From positions 1-54,862 of the forward strand of contig CANDKR010000011.1 in NCBI GenBank assembly GCA_947385375.1: DNA of 54,862 bases. The letters are read 5' to 3'. A program made the translations under genes and the position numbers. The DNA comes from an uncultured Clostridia bacterium. GTDB taxonomy: Bacteria > Bacillota > Clostridia > TANB77 > CAG-508. The notes under the pieces were generated by a model. That model saw only the letters and a list, made by a program, of their open reading frames with translations. It made no database searches and was not told the DNA's origin. Every line of letters starts with the position of its first letter. Position 1 is the stretch's first letter. This document shows positions 38,904 to 48,523 of this stretch, one piece after another.

Positions 38904-38936
38904 GAACTATTAAGTGTAGCTTAATAGTTCTTTTTT
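38904..38936 (+). terminator. Terminator after the small gene
   Basis: GAACTATTAA (38904-38913) pairs with TTAATAGTTC (38921-38930), then six T residues. Confidence 0.92.
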
Positions 38937-39010
38937 ATTGGAAATTTCTGTATAAAAATACCTTTTTTATAACATCATAATATTAGAAATAAAATATTAT
39001 GAGAGGTGTT

Positions 39011-40388
39011 ATGAAAAGTTTTTGGAATAAAGAGGGAAAGTGTAAATTTGAAAGTTTAGAAGAGGATTTAAGTGTAGATGTATGTATTATAGGAGCAGGA
39101 TTTGCACGGAATATCAACAGCCTACAATTTAGTAAATCAAGGTAAAACTGTTGCAGTTTTAGATAGAGATTTAATTGCATCACATACTTCTGGTGGAAAT
39201 ACTGGAAAGGTTACTAGTCAGCATGGATTGATATATAAATATTTATATGAAAGTAATGGCGAAGATTATGCAAGAAGATATTTTGAAGCAAACGAAAATG
39301 CTCTAAAAAACATAAAAGAGATTATTGCAAAGGAAAATATCGATTGCGATTTTGAAGAGAAATCTGCCTATGTTTTTACTAAAGATGGCAAGGATATGGA
39401 TAAGCTTAAGCAAGAAGCAGAATATTGTAAAAGATTAGGTATCCCAAACCAGCTAACTACTAAAATAGATTTGCCAATTGATATAGTAGGTGCAGTAAGA
39501 CTTGATAATCAGGGACAATTTGACCCAGTAAAATATATAAATGGTTTAGTTCAAGCTATAATTAATAAAGGTGGAAAGATATTTGAAAATTCTAAAGTTA
39601 TTGATATTGAAGAAAGGGATAAAGAATATATTGTAAGTACAGAAAAAGCTAGCATTACTACAAAATATGTAGTGATAGCCACAAGATATCCTATAATAAA
39701 TTTTCCTGGTTATTATTTTTTGAAGATGTATCAGTCAACTTCTTTTTCAATGGTTTTCGATACAAAAACAGAGCTAAATACTGATGGATATTATATAAAT
39801 ACTGAGCTTCCAACAATTTCACTCCGAACAGTTAAAGCTAATGGTAAAAACTTATTACAAATTGTAGGTGGAGATTATAAAACAGGAACAGGGATATGTG
39901 GTGATCCTTTTAAGTTTTTAGAAAATAAAGTTTTAGAGATGTACCCACAAGCTGAAAAACTATCACAATGGACGGCAGAAGATTGTATTAGTTTGGATAA
40001 GATTGCATATATAGGAAATTTTTCCAATATACTAAAAAATATATATGTAGCAACAGGGTTTAATAAGTGGGGAATTACAACAGCAAATATTGCAGGAGAT
40101 ATTATAGCTGATAAAATTCTAGGATATAAAAATAAATATGAGGATATTTTTAAAAGCTCGAGATTAAATCCGATTAAGAATAAAGATGAACTAGCTAATA
40201 TGCTAAAAGAAAGTGGGAATGGAATTATTTTAAGAAAAGTAAAAGATACACCAAACCCAACTTGTACTCATTTAGGCTGTACTTTATCTTGGAATCCATT
40301 AGAAGATACTTGGGATTGTGCTTGCCATGGCTCTAGATTTTCAAAAGACGGAAAAGTAATTGAAGGACCAGCAATAAAAGATTTGTAA
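39011..40388 (+). CDS. FAD-dependent oxidoreductase with C-terminal Rieske domain, +1 shift at CGG
   Basis: The restored product is 458 residues: a DAO-type FAD fold (residues 20-370) and a Rieske [2Fe-2S] domain at the end with CTHLGC and CACHGSRF ligands. Such proteins, often called FAD-dependent oxidoreductase/Rieske fusion, occur in anaerobic Firmicutes; the substrate is unknown. The Rossmann motif is [17 protein letters not shown], and the zero frame breaks at CGG 39107-39109 exactly before its third glycine. The true start is ATG 39011 behind GAGAGGTG; an ATG at 39102 would lose the FAD-binding strand. Confidence 0.92.
39107..39109 (+). other. CGG +1 frameshift site 8 (FAD GxGxxG motif)
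   Basis: Zero frame GGA TTT GCA CGG AAT; skipping C gives GCA GGA ATA TCA (A-G-I-S), the third glycine of GxGxxG. Confidence 0.9.
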
Positions 40389-40454
40389 ATGTTATAGAAA
40401 AAAAATCTTTTATGTGATAAAATGCAAGTAGCAATAGTTCAAAGGAGGAAGAAT

Positions 40455-43134
40455 TTGGATAAGTTAGTAGTAATAGATGGAAATAGTATTTTAAATAGAG
40501 CATTTTATGGAATAATGGGAAGTAAGATGTTACAAACAGCAGATGGAACATATACAAATGCAGTTTATGGTTTTTTAACAATTATGTTCAAATTAGTAGA
40601 AGACTTACAACCTAAGTATATGGTAGTAGCTTTTGATTTAAAAGCACCAACTAAAAGGCATGAAATGTATAAAGAATATAAAGGCACAAGACATGGTATG
40701 CCAGATGAGCTTGCAAGTCAAATGCCAATAATAAAAGAAGTATTATCTGCAATGAATATAGCTGTACTTACAAAAGAAGGGTATGAAGCAGATGATATTT
40801 TAGGTACACTTTCTCGTTTCGGTGAGTCAAATGGTCTAGAAGTTGTACTACTTACAGGAGATAGAGATTCTTTTCAACTTGCTACTGAAAAAACTATTAT
40901 TAGAATTCCTAGAACTAAACAAGGTAAAACTGAAACAGAAAATTTTGATAGAGAAAAGATAATTGAGACTTATGGGATAGAGCCAAAAGCACTTATTGAA
41001 GTAAAGGGACTTATGGGAGATAGTTCTGACAATATTCCAGGAGTTCCGGGAGTCGGTGAAAAAACTGCTCTAAACTTAATAAAAGAATATGGAGATATTG
41101 ATAATTTATATGCAAAAATAGAATCAGGAGAAGCAACTGTAAAAGGTAAACTTCTTGAGAATTTAGTTAATAATAAAGAACTTGCATATCTTTCAAGAAC
41201 GCTTGGAACTATCGATGTAGATAGCCCAATTGAAAAAGATTTGTCCAAATTTGAAATTGTTGAATGGGATAAGAAAAAAGTTTTAGAATTATTTAAAACT
41301 TTAAGATTTAATAAATTTATCGAACGTTTTGGATTAGAAAACGAGGATATACCTACTCAAAGCTTAGAAGATTTATTTGAAATGAAAAGTATTTCTAGTA
41401 AAGAAACAGAAGAGCTTTTTAGTAAAGAGAAAAATATTTATTATTTCTTTGAAAAAGTTAATAGTAACAAAAATTTAATTATAAAACAAGAAATTAAAAA
41501 TGTATATCTAGCTAAAGATAATATGGTATATGTTTTAGACTTTGAGACAAATAAGGATTATATAAAAATTATTTTTGAGAATAAGGATATTTTAAAAGTT
41601 CGGATATGAGCAAAAAGTAGATTATATTATTTTAAAAGAAAATGGGATAAATCCAGTTAATCTTATGTATGATATACGTATAGCAGGTTACTTATTAAAC
41701 TCAGTTTCAAATGCTTATAGTCTTGCAGAGCTTGCAAGACAGTACTTAGACTTAGATATTACAGAATATAATAAGAAAGAAGTAAAAGAGGAACAAACAA
41801 GTTTATTTGATGAGCCACAAGAGGAAAAGACTGATGTAGATATTGGAATAAATGCTTATATAATTTCAAAATTAGAGCCGATTTTAACTAGTGAGCTAGA
41901 GAAAATAAATTCATTAAACCTTTTTAAAGAAATAGAAATGCCAGCAGCTGAAGTGCTTGCTGATATGCAATATCAAGGCATATATGTTGATCAAAAAGAA
42001 ATTATAAAATTTGGTGAGAAATTAAAGAAAAGCATTGAAGAATATAAAATTGATATTTATAAATTAGCAGGTGAAGAATTTAATATCAATTCAACAAAAC
42101 AGCTTGGAGAATTGTTATTTGAAAAACTTGGCTTAACAGTAGTAAAGAAGACTAAGAGTGGGTATAGCACAGATGTTGAAACTTTAGAAAAAATAAAGGA
42201 TCAGCACCCAATTATTGAAAGAATTTTAGAATATAGAAAACTTATGAAATTGAACTCTACTTACGTAGAAGGAATGGTGCCTTATATTAACGAAAAGACA
42301 GGTAGAGTGCATACTTATTTCCACCAAACAGTTACAGCAACTGGTAGAATTAGTAGTACAGAGCCTAATTTACAAAACATTCCAACTAGAACAGAGATGG
42401 GTAAAAAGATTAGAAAATTCTTCAAAGTTGATAGTGAAGATAAAATTTTTATAGATGCAGATTATTCTCAAATTGAGCTTAGAGTACTAGCAGATATGTC
42501 AAAAGATGAAATCATGGTAGATGCTTTTAATCAAGATGCAGACATTCATGCAATCTGTGCTTCACAAGTTTTTGATGTGCCACTTGATAAAGTTTCTAAG
42601 CAATTGAGAAGTAGGGCAAAAGCTGTAAACTTCGGTATTGTTTATGGAATTAGCGAATTTGGTTTAGCAGAGCAGATTGATATTAAAAGAAATGAAGCTA
42701 AAAAGTATATAGACCAATATTTAGCAAAATATAGCGGAATAAAGAAATTCATGGAAGATATAGTAGAAGAGGCAAAAGAAAAGGGGTATGTAGAGACTAT
42801 TTATCATAGAAGAAGATATATTCCAGAACTAAAATCTAATAATTATATGGTTAGAAAGTTTGGTGATAGAGCTGCAATGAATACACCAATACAAGGAACA
42901 GCAGCTGATATTATGAAAATTGCTATGGTAAAAGTTTTTAACGAATTAAAGAAAAGAAATTTGAAATCAAAGATAGTTTTACAAATTCATGATGAGCTTT
43001 TGATTGAAACATATTTAGATGAAAAAGAAGAAGTAAAAGAATTACTTAAAACATCAATGGAAAGTGCTGCAAAATTATCAGTGCCTCTTCTAGTAGATGT
43101 TGAAGAAGGAGTTAGTTGGTATCAAACAAAATAA
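40455..43134 (+). CDS. polA: DNA polymerase I, +1 shift at CGG
   Basis: Pol I removes primers and fills gaps. The 892-residue product has a 5' nuclease domain (LVVIDGNSILNRAFYG at 3-18; 'LLTGDRDSFQL'; 'GDSSDNIPGVPGVGEKTA'), a degenerate 3'-5' exonuclease-like domain (~310-480) and polymerase motifs A (DYSQIELRVLA), B (RSRAKAVNFGIVYG) and C (QIHDELL). CGG at 41601-41603 breaks the exonuclease-like domain; skipping C gives ILKV-G-YEQKVDYIILKENG. The start is TTG 40455 directly after AAAGGAGGA; an earlier ATG at 40422 lies before that site. Confidence 0.95.
41601..41603 (+). other. CGG +1 frameshift site 9 (polA)
   Basis: Zero frame AAA GTT CGG ATA TGA (stop at once); skipping C gives GTT GGA TAT GAG CAA (V-G-Y-E-Q). 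Confidence 0.9.
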
Positions 43135-43144
43135 TTAGTAGCTA

Positions 43145-43173
43145 TTGAAAAATTATAAATATTAATGTATAAT
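43145..43173 (+). promoter_or_regulatory. Promoter upstream of the antiporter gene
   Basis: TTGAAA (43145-43150) and TATAAT (43168-43173), spacer 17. Confidence 0.6.
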
Positions 43174-43207
43174 AAGTATCTGTTATTGAAAAGCAGATAC
43201 TTATTTT
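43174..43207 (+). terminator. Hairpin after polA, at the 5' end of the antiporter transcript
   Basis: AAGTATCTG (43174-43182) pairs perfectly with CAGATACTT (43194-43202), followed by ATTTTTG. It can terminate polA, but it also lies immediately after a -10 element and would sit at the 5' end of the antiporter mRNA. Confidence 0.75.
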
Positions 43208-43219
43208 TGAGGTGATAAT

Positions 43220-44197
43220 ATGGTAGTTAGTATAATCCTTATACTATTGGGATTTTTACTGCTTGTAAAAGGAGCGGACTTCTTGGTTGAAGGAGCAAGC
43301 AATATAGCACATAAATTTCATATTCCAGAAATCGTAATAGGACTTACCATTGTTTCAATAGGAACGTCTTTGCCAGAGCTTGTAGTTAGTTTAACATCAG
43401 CTTTGGAAGGTCATTCTGATATTGCTATTGGGAATGTTGTTGGAAGTAATATATCAAATTTAATGTTGATACTTGGAATGTGTGCAGTTATTCGCCCACT
43501 AGAAATGAAAAAGGAAACGAGGATTTTCGAAGCACCAATGACAGTTATTGCAACTGTTATGTTTTTCTTGATGTGTAATACAGGAATGTCAAGCTTTAGT
43601 AAGGTTTCTAGAGTGGAGGGCTTTATATTACTTTCTTTTTGTGCATTATTTATTGTATATAATTTGATAATGGCAAAAAGAGGAGATGAGTTTGATAAAG
43701 AAGAGGGAACAAGAGACCGAAGAGAAGTCAAGATTGTTCCAACAATACAGTCTTTAGGAGCGATTGTAATTGGAATTGTAGGTTTAAAGATAGGTGGAGA
43801 CTTAGTTGTCGATAATGCGGTAAGTATTGCAGAAATTCTTGGAATTAGCGAGACTTTAATTAGTTTAACAATAGTTGCAATAAGCACAAGCTTGCCAGAG
43901 CTTGTAACGTCGGTTACAGCTACATATAAAGGCGATACAGATATGGCTATTGGAAATGTAATTGGTTCACAATTATTTAATATACTTTTAGTAATTGGCG
44001 CGTCTGCTGCGATTTCACCAATAGTTTATGACATTTCGTATAATACTGATATGTTAGTGCTACTTGTTGCATCAATATTACTTTTGATATGCCCATATAT
44101 TGGGGTGAAAAATCATTTAGGCAGAGTGCAAGGAGCAGTATATGTTACAGCATATATTCTATATATGATAGGATTAGTTTATACCAATATAATGTAA
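43220..44197 (+). CDS. CaCA-family calcium/sodium antiporter
   Basis: A 325-residue protein of the YrbG-type K+-independent Na+/Ca2+ exchanger family. Two inverted halves each contain an alpha repeat: 'VSIGTSLPELVVSLTSALEGHSDIAIGNVVGSNISNLMLILG' region near 52-95, and 'VAISTSLPELVTSVTATYKGDTDMAIGNVIGSQLFNILLVIG' region near 215-258, given here by segments. About ten membrane helices. It exports Ca2+ in exchange for Na+ or H+. GAGGTG precedes ATG. Confidence 0.93.
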   Translation: MVVSIILILLGFLLLVKGADFLVEGASNIAHKFHIPEIVIGLTIVSIGTSLPELVVSLTSALEGHSDIAIGNVVGSNISNLMLILGMCAVIRPLEMKKETRIFEAPMTVIATVMFFLMCNTGMSSFSKVSRVEGFILLSFCALFIVYNLIMAKRGDEFDKEEGTRDRREVKIVPTIQSLGAIVIGIVGLKIGGDLVVDNAVSIAEILGISETLISLTIVAISTSLPELVTSVTATYKGDTDMAIGNVIGSQLFNILLVIGASAAISPIVYDISYNTDMLVLLVASILLLICPYIGVKNHLGRVQGAVYVTAYILYMIGLVYTNIM

Positions 44198-44202
44198 TAA
44201 AA

Positions 44203-44230
44203 AAGAAGAGCTTTAACCTCTTCTTTTTGT
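44203..44230. terminator. Bidirectional terminator between antiporter and U32 peptidase genes
   Basis: AAAAGAAGAG pairs with CTCTTCTTTT over a short loop between two convergent genes. Confidence 0.88.
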
Positions 44231-46672
44231 TTATTTAATTTTTCCATTTGTAAAATCTTTACCATCAAATCTTTTGCCAGCTTTTACAGTAGAAATTATA
44301 TTTTTTATTTCTTCATAACTTTCGTCTAGGATATCAATTCTTGTATAATCTAATTTTAAATCTTCAAAAGTAATAGAAGTAGTCTTACTATTAAAAATGG
44401 TTGTGAGAGTACAAGTGTTATCAGGTAAAATCCTAAATTTAAAACCTAATCTATCTTTTAATTCGTATTTTTCATTTAACATACATTTTCTGTCACAGTC
44501 TTTATAGCATTTATTGCTTTGACCTAAATAACAGTAATTATTTGTCATAAGCGGAGTTTTACCATAAACTATTGCTTCTGTATTAATTGTAGCTTTATCT
44601 AAAAGGCTTTTAAGTTCATTTTTATTAAGTTCTAAAGAAGGAATAAACCTCGTAAATCCTTTTTCTTTTAGCTCATTTGCTGAATAGGTATTAAAAATAT
44701 TAAAATTATAATTTGCGATAAGCTCTAAAGTAAAATCCTTAAAAATTTTTATTTGAGATATATGTGAAAGCACAGCACCTTTTATAGCAAAGTTTAAAAT
44801 AATATTTTTGATATTTTCTTCTAAATTGTTTTTTGAAATATTATCTTTTATTACTGGTGGCATATAAATATATGTATTAAATTTTTGTGAGATTGCTTTT
44901 AAAAGCTCTTTATACTTCTCACTTATAAAATATCTATAGGGTATATAAAAACTGTCTATATTTTCCAAATTTAAGTAATTGTAATTTAAGTTTATTATGT
45001 TTAAAAGTATTGCAAGTTTAGGTTCAGTCTTAGTTTTTATATTATCTGGAAGTTCAGGCAAAATAGGAGATAGATTATGACTATATTTTTCTAAAACCAT
45101 TCCTTCAAGTTTTGAAAGTGCAGTTCTTCTCATATCATTTATTGTGCTAACTTTTGGAATAAATAAACCTTCCCCAAGTTCTGTTTTTATATTTCTAAAT
45201 TCAAATTGTGTACTTCCAGTTTTAGAAAGCATAGAAGTGATTTTTTCTTCTGTAAGTGGTGCATTTATAGCTTTTTCTGGTATAAACTCAGAAGTGATAG
45301 AAACTTCTAAACCTTCGTAAAATCCAGTTAAACCTCTTACATTAAGTTTTACTGGTTTTCCTTCTACAATTCTGATTTCTGCATCTAGTGGAAGCTTTTT
45401 AAATTCTTTTTCAGAACTAAAAGTAGGAGCGATGCTATCATTTAAAGCTTTGCTTTCCATTCTATAAATAGGTGAATTGTTTTTTATATCACCTTTCATT
45501 CTACCAATTGTAACACGTTTTCCTTTATCTAAGGTCTTAAAGTTTTTGTTTTCAATCATAAGTTCAGAAACTGTGTATAAGTCATTTCCAACTTTGATTT
45601 TATCACCAATTGAAAGTGAATTTTGAAGTTCAAAAGATATATGACCTTTATTATTGTTAAATCTAAATACTTTACCTAAGTAAATTCCTTCATTATTTGA
45701 CTTTTCCTTGAAAACTAAATTCTTGTTTTCTTTATCTGGGAAATGTCCATCTGAAAATCCACCTCTATTAAAGCTTTGCAAAAGTTCTTCTTTATCAGAT
45801 AAACCAGTAGCTTCATTTGTTTTTTCAAGTTCCTTATGTATTAAATTAATTATTTCCGCATCACTTAAATCTAAGTGTTCTAAAATAAAGTCGATATATT
45901 TTCTATAAATTCTAGTAACTGTTGCAACATAAGTAGGAGTTTTCATACGGCCTTCTATTTTAAAACAGTCAATTCCAAGCCTTACAAGTGTTGGTAAATA
46001 ATCTAAAGAACATAAATCACGAGGTGATAATAAAAATCCAGAAGATATTTTATTTTCTTTGCTATCAAGTAGTTCATAAGGTAATCTGCAAGGCTGTGCA
46101 CAAAGTCCACGATTTCCTGATCTATCGCCAACCATGCTAGAAAACAAACAACCACCTGAATATGAGATACAAAGTGCACCATGTATGAACACTTCAAGCT
46201 CACAATCAGTATTTTCTTTTATATATTTTATTTCTGATATACTAAGTTCACGAGAAAGGACCACACGTGAGAAACCTTGCTTTTCTAAGTTTTGAACACC
46301 TGCTAAATTATGTACTGTCATTTGAGTACTTGCATGAAGAGGTATTTCAGGATGATTTTTAAGTAAGTAACTACTTAGCCCTAAATCTTGAACAATAATT
46401 GCATCTACACCAATATTGTAAGCATATACAGCAAGATTTACAGCGTCTTCAAATTCTTCATTTTTAATTAGAGTATTTAGAGTAAGATTAACTTTTACAT
46501 TATGCAGTTTTGCATATTCTACAGCTTCTTTTAAAGAATTCTCATCAAAATTTGTAGCTCTAGCCCTTGCATTAAAGCTTGAAGCTCCAAGATATACACT
46601 ATCTGCTCCATTTTGCACAGCGGCTTTCAAGCATTCAAAATCACCTACTGGTGAAAGTAATTCAGGTTTCAT
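44231..46672 (-). CDS. Peptidase U32 family protein with DUF3656 domain
   Basis: An 813-residue member of the U32 family; known relatives (TrhP, RlhA) are needed for hydroxylation of tRNA or 23S rRNA rather than for proteolysis. N terminus MKPELLSPVGDFECLKAAVQ, the 'HASTQMTVHN' strand, the U32 signature 'ELEVFIHGALCISYSGGCLFSS' region near residues 158-180 with conserved Cys, 'GNRGLCAQPCRLPYEL', and 'CFKIEGRMKTPTYVATV'. The DUF3656 domain fills ~300-480. Ends with a Cys-containing region (YCYLGQ.NKCYKDCDRKC). AAAGGAAA precedes ATG at 46672. Confidence 0.93.
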   Translation of the reverse strand: MKPELLSPVGDFECLKAAVQNGADSVYLGASSFNARARATNFDENSLKEAVEYAKLHNVKVNLTLNTLIKNEEFEDAVNLAVYAYNIGVDAIIVQDLGLSSYLLKNHPEIPLHASTQMTVHNLAGVQNLEKQGFSRVVLSRELSISEIKYIKENTDCELEVFIHGALCISYSGGCLFSSMVGDRSGNRGLCAQPCRLPYELLDSKENKISSGFLLSPRDLCSLDYLPTLVRLGIDCFKIEGRMKTPTYVATVTRIYRKYIDFILEHLDLSDAEIINLIHKELEKTNEATGLSDKEELLQSFNRGGFSDGHFPDKENKNLVFKEKSNNEGIYLGKVFRFNNNKGHISFELQNSLSIGDKIKVGNDLYTVSELMIENKNFKTLDKGKRVTIGRMKGDIKNNSPIYRMESKALNDSIAPTFSSEKEFKKLPLDAEIRIVEGKPVKLNVRGLTGFYEGLEVSITSEFIPEKAINAPLTEEKITSMLSKTGSTQFEFRNIKTELGEGLFIPKVSTINDMRRTALSKLEGMVLEKYSHNLSPILPELPDNIKTKTEPKLAILLNIINLNYNYLNLENIDSFYIPYRYFISEKYKELLKAISQKFNTYIYMPPVIKDNISKNNLEENIKNIILNFAIKGAVLSHISQIKIFKDFTLELIANYNFNIFNTYSANELKEKGFTRFIPSLELNKNELKSLLDKATINTEAIVYGKTPLMTNNYCYLGQSNKCYKDCDRKCMLNEKYELKDRLGFKFRILPDNTCTLTTIFNSKTTSITFEDLKLDYTRIDILDESYEEIKNIISTVKAGKRFDGKDFTNGKIK

Positions 46673-46725
46673 ATTATTTTCCTTTCTAATTTACATAATA
46701 TACAGTATATCATATTAAGCCCGAC

Positions 46726-46754
46726 TTTACAACGGAAAAATAAAATGTTATAAT
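46726..46754 (+). promoter_or_regulatory. Promoter of the large noncoding RNA
   Basis: TTTACA (46726-46731) and TATAAT (46749-46754), spacer 17. It is divergent from the U32 gene, whose own -10-like TATACT lies on the other strand around 46700. Confidence 0.75.
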
Positions 46755-46760
46755 AGTAAT

Positions 46761-47318
46761 GTTGGTGCATTATTCTAGTGTATGTACTTATTATGAGGGT
46801 AGGGCTAAAAATCTACTAGAAGAGTATTGCAGTTGAAGTTTCTTGAGATTTGCGCATTACGCCCAGTTTCGCGTGACCTCGAGGAGTAAAGATTTTAGGA
46901 TAGAATGTAATGGCATATGTTTGATTCCTATCTTCGTTGAGACTTATACAAGACTTTTTTGTTAAGTAGGAGCTGTGTTTTACATAGTGGTAATATTCGT
47001 CTTGAGTGATAATATCGGGATTAGTGACAACTTTGCTATGAAATTTATGTTGCAAAAAAGACTAGTAATAAGTAAGCATACTCAAAGAAAATTTCTAGAG
47101 TGTTTACTTCATTTTAGAAGTAGGAAGAGATATGGATTAAGGTACGGATTTAAGTGGTAATCTGGCATCTTTGTTTTTTAAAGAGGACTCCTCAAATGGA
47201 AACAGCTAATCCAGCAATGGAAAGTGGAGCTTCCGAGAAATTCTGCTAGACCTAAACCGTAAAATTTACATATTTCTTTACCAACTAAAATTTCTTTAAA
47301 GACATAGAGGGAGACTTA
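46761..47318 (+). ncRNA. Large noncoding RNA, candidate OLE RNA
   Basis: About 560 bases without a credible gene follow a strong promoter and run to the ribosome binding site of an OapA-like membrane protein gene. OLE RNA is a ~600-nt, highly structured RNA of anaerobic and extremophilic Firmicutes, bound at the membrane by OapA, whose gene usually lies right after it. Length, promoter and neighbour all fit. The region has GC-rich islands (for example GCGCATTACGCCC... GCGTGACCTCGAGGAG near 46850-46885) untypical of AT-rich spacers here. I cannot run a covariance search, so the family name is an inference mainly from synteny. Short frames inside it are not supported. Confidence 0.6.
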
Positions 47319-47325
47319 GAAAAAA

Positions 47326-47848
47326 ATGAAGAAAGAAGAAAAAAAGCCCCACTCGTGGGTTATAACAATAGCGATAACAACTTTTGTGTTATCATTATTT
47401 TTTTCATACATATCAAATACTGCAATAGCTGGTTTAAATGTATTGCCAGGAATTTTTATTTTGATATTAGTGATTTTAATAGGTGTATTTTTTGATTTGT
47501 TAGGAGTAGCAGTTACAATTGCTAAAGAAGATGAATTTCATGCAAGAGCTAGTAAGAAAATAAAAGGCTCAAAAACAGCTATTAAACTTATTAGAAATTC
47601 TGAGAAGGTTTCAAATGTTTGTGCAGATGTTATTGGTGATATCTGCCGGGGTTATAAGTGGTGCAATAGCTGCAATGATTGCTTTAAAACTTACAGAAAG
47701 CTATGGAATGAGTACATCTTTTCAGTTCGTAGTAAGTGCAATAGTAGCTTCACTAACAGTTAGTGGAAAGGCTATTGAGAAAGGCTTTGCTAAGAAAAAT
47801 GCAAATAAAATATTAGAGATAGTTACAAGTATAATAAACTTTGACTAG
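47326..47848 (+). CDS. OapA-like four-helix membrane protein, +1 shift at CGG
   Basis: The restored 173-residue protein has four membrane helices (about 11-30, 37-62, 103-124 and 133-153) and a charged middle loop with 'AKEDEFHARASKKIKGSKTA'. This topology, size and the upstream large RNA match OapA, the OLE-associated protein; it also resembles DUF21/CNNM-type annotations. The zero frame breaks at CGG 47647-47649; skipping C gives ADVIGDIC-G-VISGAIAAMIALKL and rejoins the second half. GGGAGA-type ribosome binding site upstream. Its stop codon shares bases (CTAG) with that of the convergent sortase gene. Confidence 0.8.
47647..47649 (+). other. CGG +1 frameshift site 10 (oapA-like)
   Basis: Zero frame GAT ATC TGC CGG GGT; skipping C gives TGC GGG GTT ATA AGT (C-G-V-I-S) at the start of helix 3. 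Confidence 0.8.
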
Positions 47849-48466
47849 GTTTTTAGAAACGCTTTTACAATGAAGCGTTTTTTATTTGAATTATTACAAG
47901 TAAGAAGTGTAAGTTCCTTCCTACTAAGTAGCTTTGTGTGTAGAACTTCTAAATCATCAGAAGTAGTTTCAAAAGTGTCATAAACTACATAAGTATATTT
48001 TTTATTAGAGTTAGAATATATATATATTTCATCATCAATTTCTATTTTATTTAAATCACTAAAAAAGGTGTGATTATCAAAATTATGTCCTGCAATGGCA
48101 ATGTTTCCGTGTTTGACCAAGTTCTACGCCATAGAATTTGCAAGGTGACATTTTTAAAAGTTCTTCATTATATTCATTAAAAACTGCATAGTTAATATCA
48201 AGTGAAGGTATTTCTAAAGTGCCTAAAATATTAGAAGTTGATGTTTTAGTGGTTTCATATACAGAAGACAATATACTTGTTTGAGAAAGGGTTTTTGAGT
48301 AATTTTCGTACAGCAAATGGTCCTTTTGAAAAGTTTTCAAAAAGACGAAAGTTGCTATAATCCCAAGTAAAGATACAAATAATTGACCTTTAAAGATTTT
48401 TACTTTATGTTTATCTTTTTTGTGTGTTTCAAGTATTTGATTTTTCATAAATATTATTATGTGCAT
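47845..48466 (-). CDS. Sortase-like transpeptidase, +1 shift at CGG
   Basis: The restored protein is about 206 residues (200 if it starts at ATG 48448): an N-terminal membrane helix ('QLFVSLLGIIATFVFLKTF'), the sortase beginning 'LGTLEIPSLDINYAVF', catalytic His in NIAIAGHNFDNHTFF, Cys in LTLLTCNNSNKKRFIV and its Arg. The zero frame breaks at CGG 48109-48107, just before the catalytic His: GQT-G-NIAIAGHN after skipping C. It is convergent with the oapA-like gene. No clear ribosome binding site is seen at either start. Confidence 0.85.
47856..47884 (+). terminator. Terminator of the oapA-like gene inside the sortase coding end
   Basis: AAACGCTT (47858-47865 region) pairs with AAGCGTTT followed by TTTTT. 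On the minus strand the same bases encode the last residues (KKRFIVKAFLKT) of the sortase-like protein. Confidence 0.75.
48107..48109 (-). other. CGG +1 frameshift site 11 (sortase)
   Basis: Zero frame CAA ACA CGG AAA; skipping C gives ACA GGA AAC ATT GCC (T-G-N-I-A), five residues before the catalytic His motif. Confidence 0.88.
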
Positions 48467-48467
48467 A

Positions 48468-48496
48468 TTGTAGACTTTTTATAAATTTGATATAAT
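48468..48496 (+). promoter_or_regulatory. Promoter of holA
   Basis: TTGTAG (48468-48473) and TATAAT (48491-48496), spacer 17; it overlaps the start region of the divergent sortase gene. Confidence 0.6.
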
Positions 48497-48523
48497 AAGA
48501 AAAAGTTTAAAAGGAGCAATTAA

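Noticed and set aside
46816..47160. Short ORFs in the candidate OLE region
   Set aside because: No ribosome binding sites or conserved motifs; the region behaves as one noncoding transcript unit.
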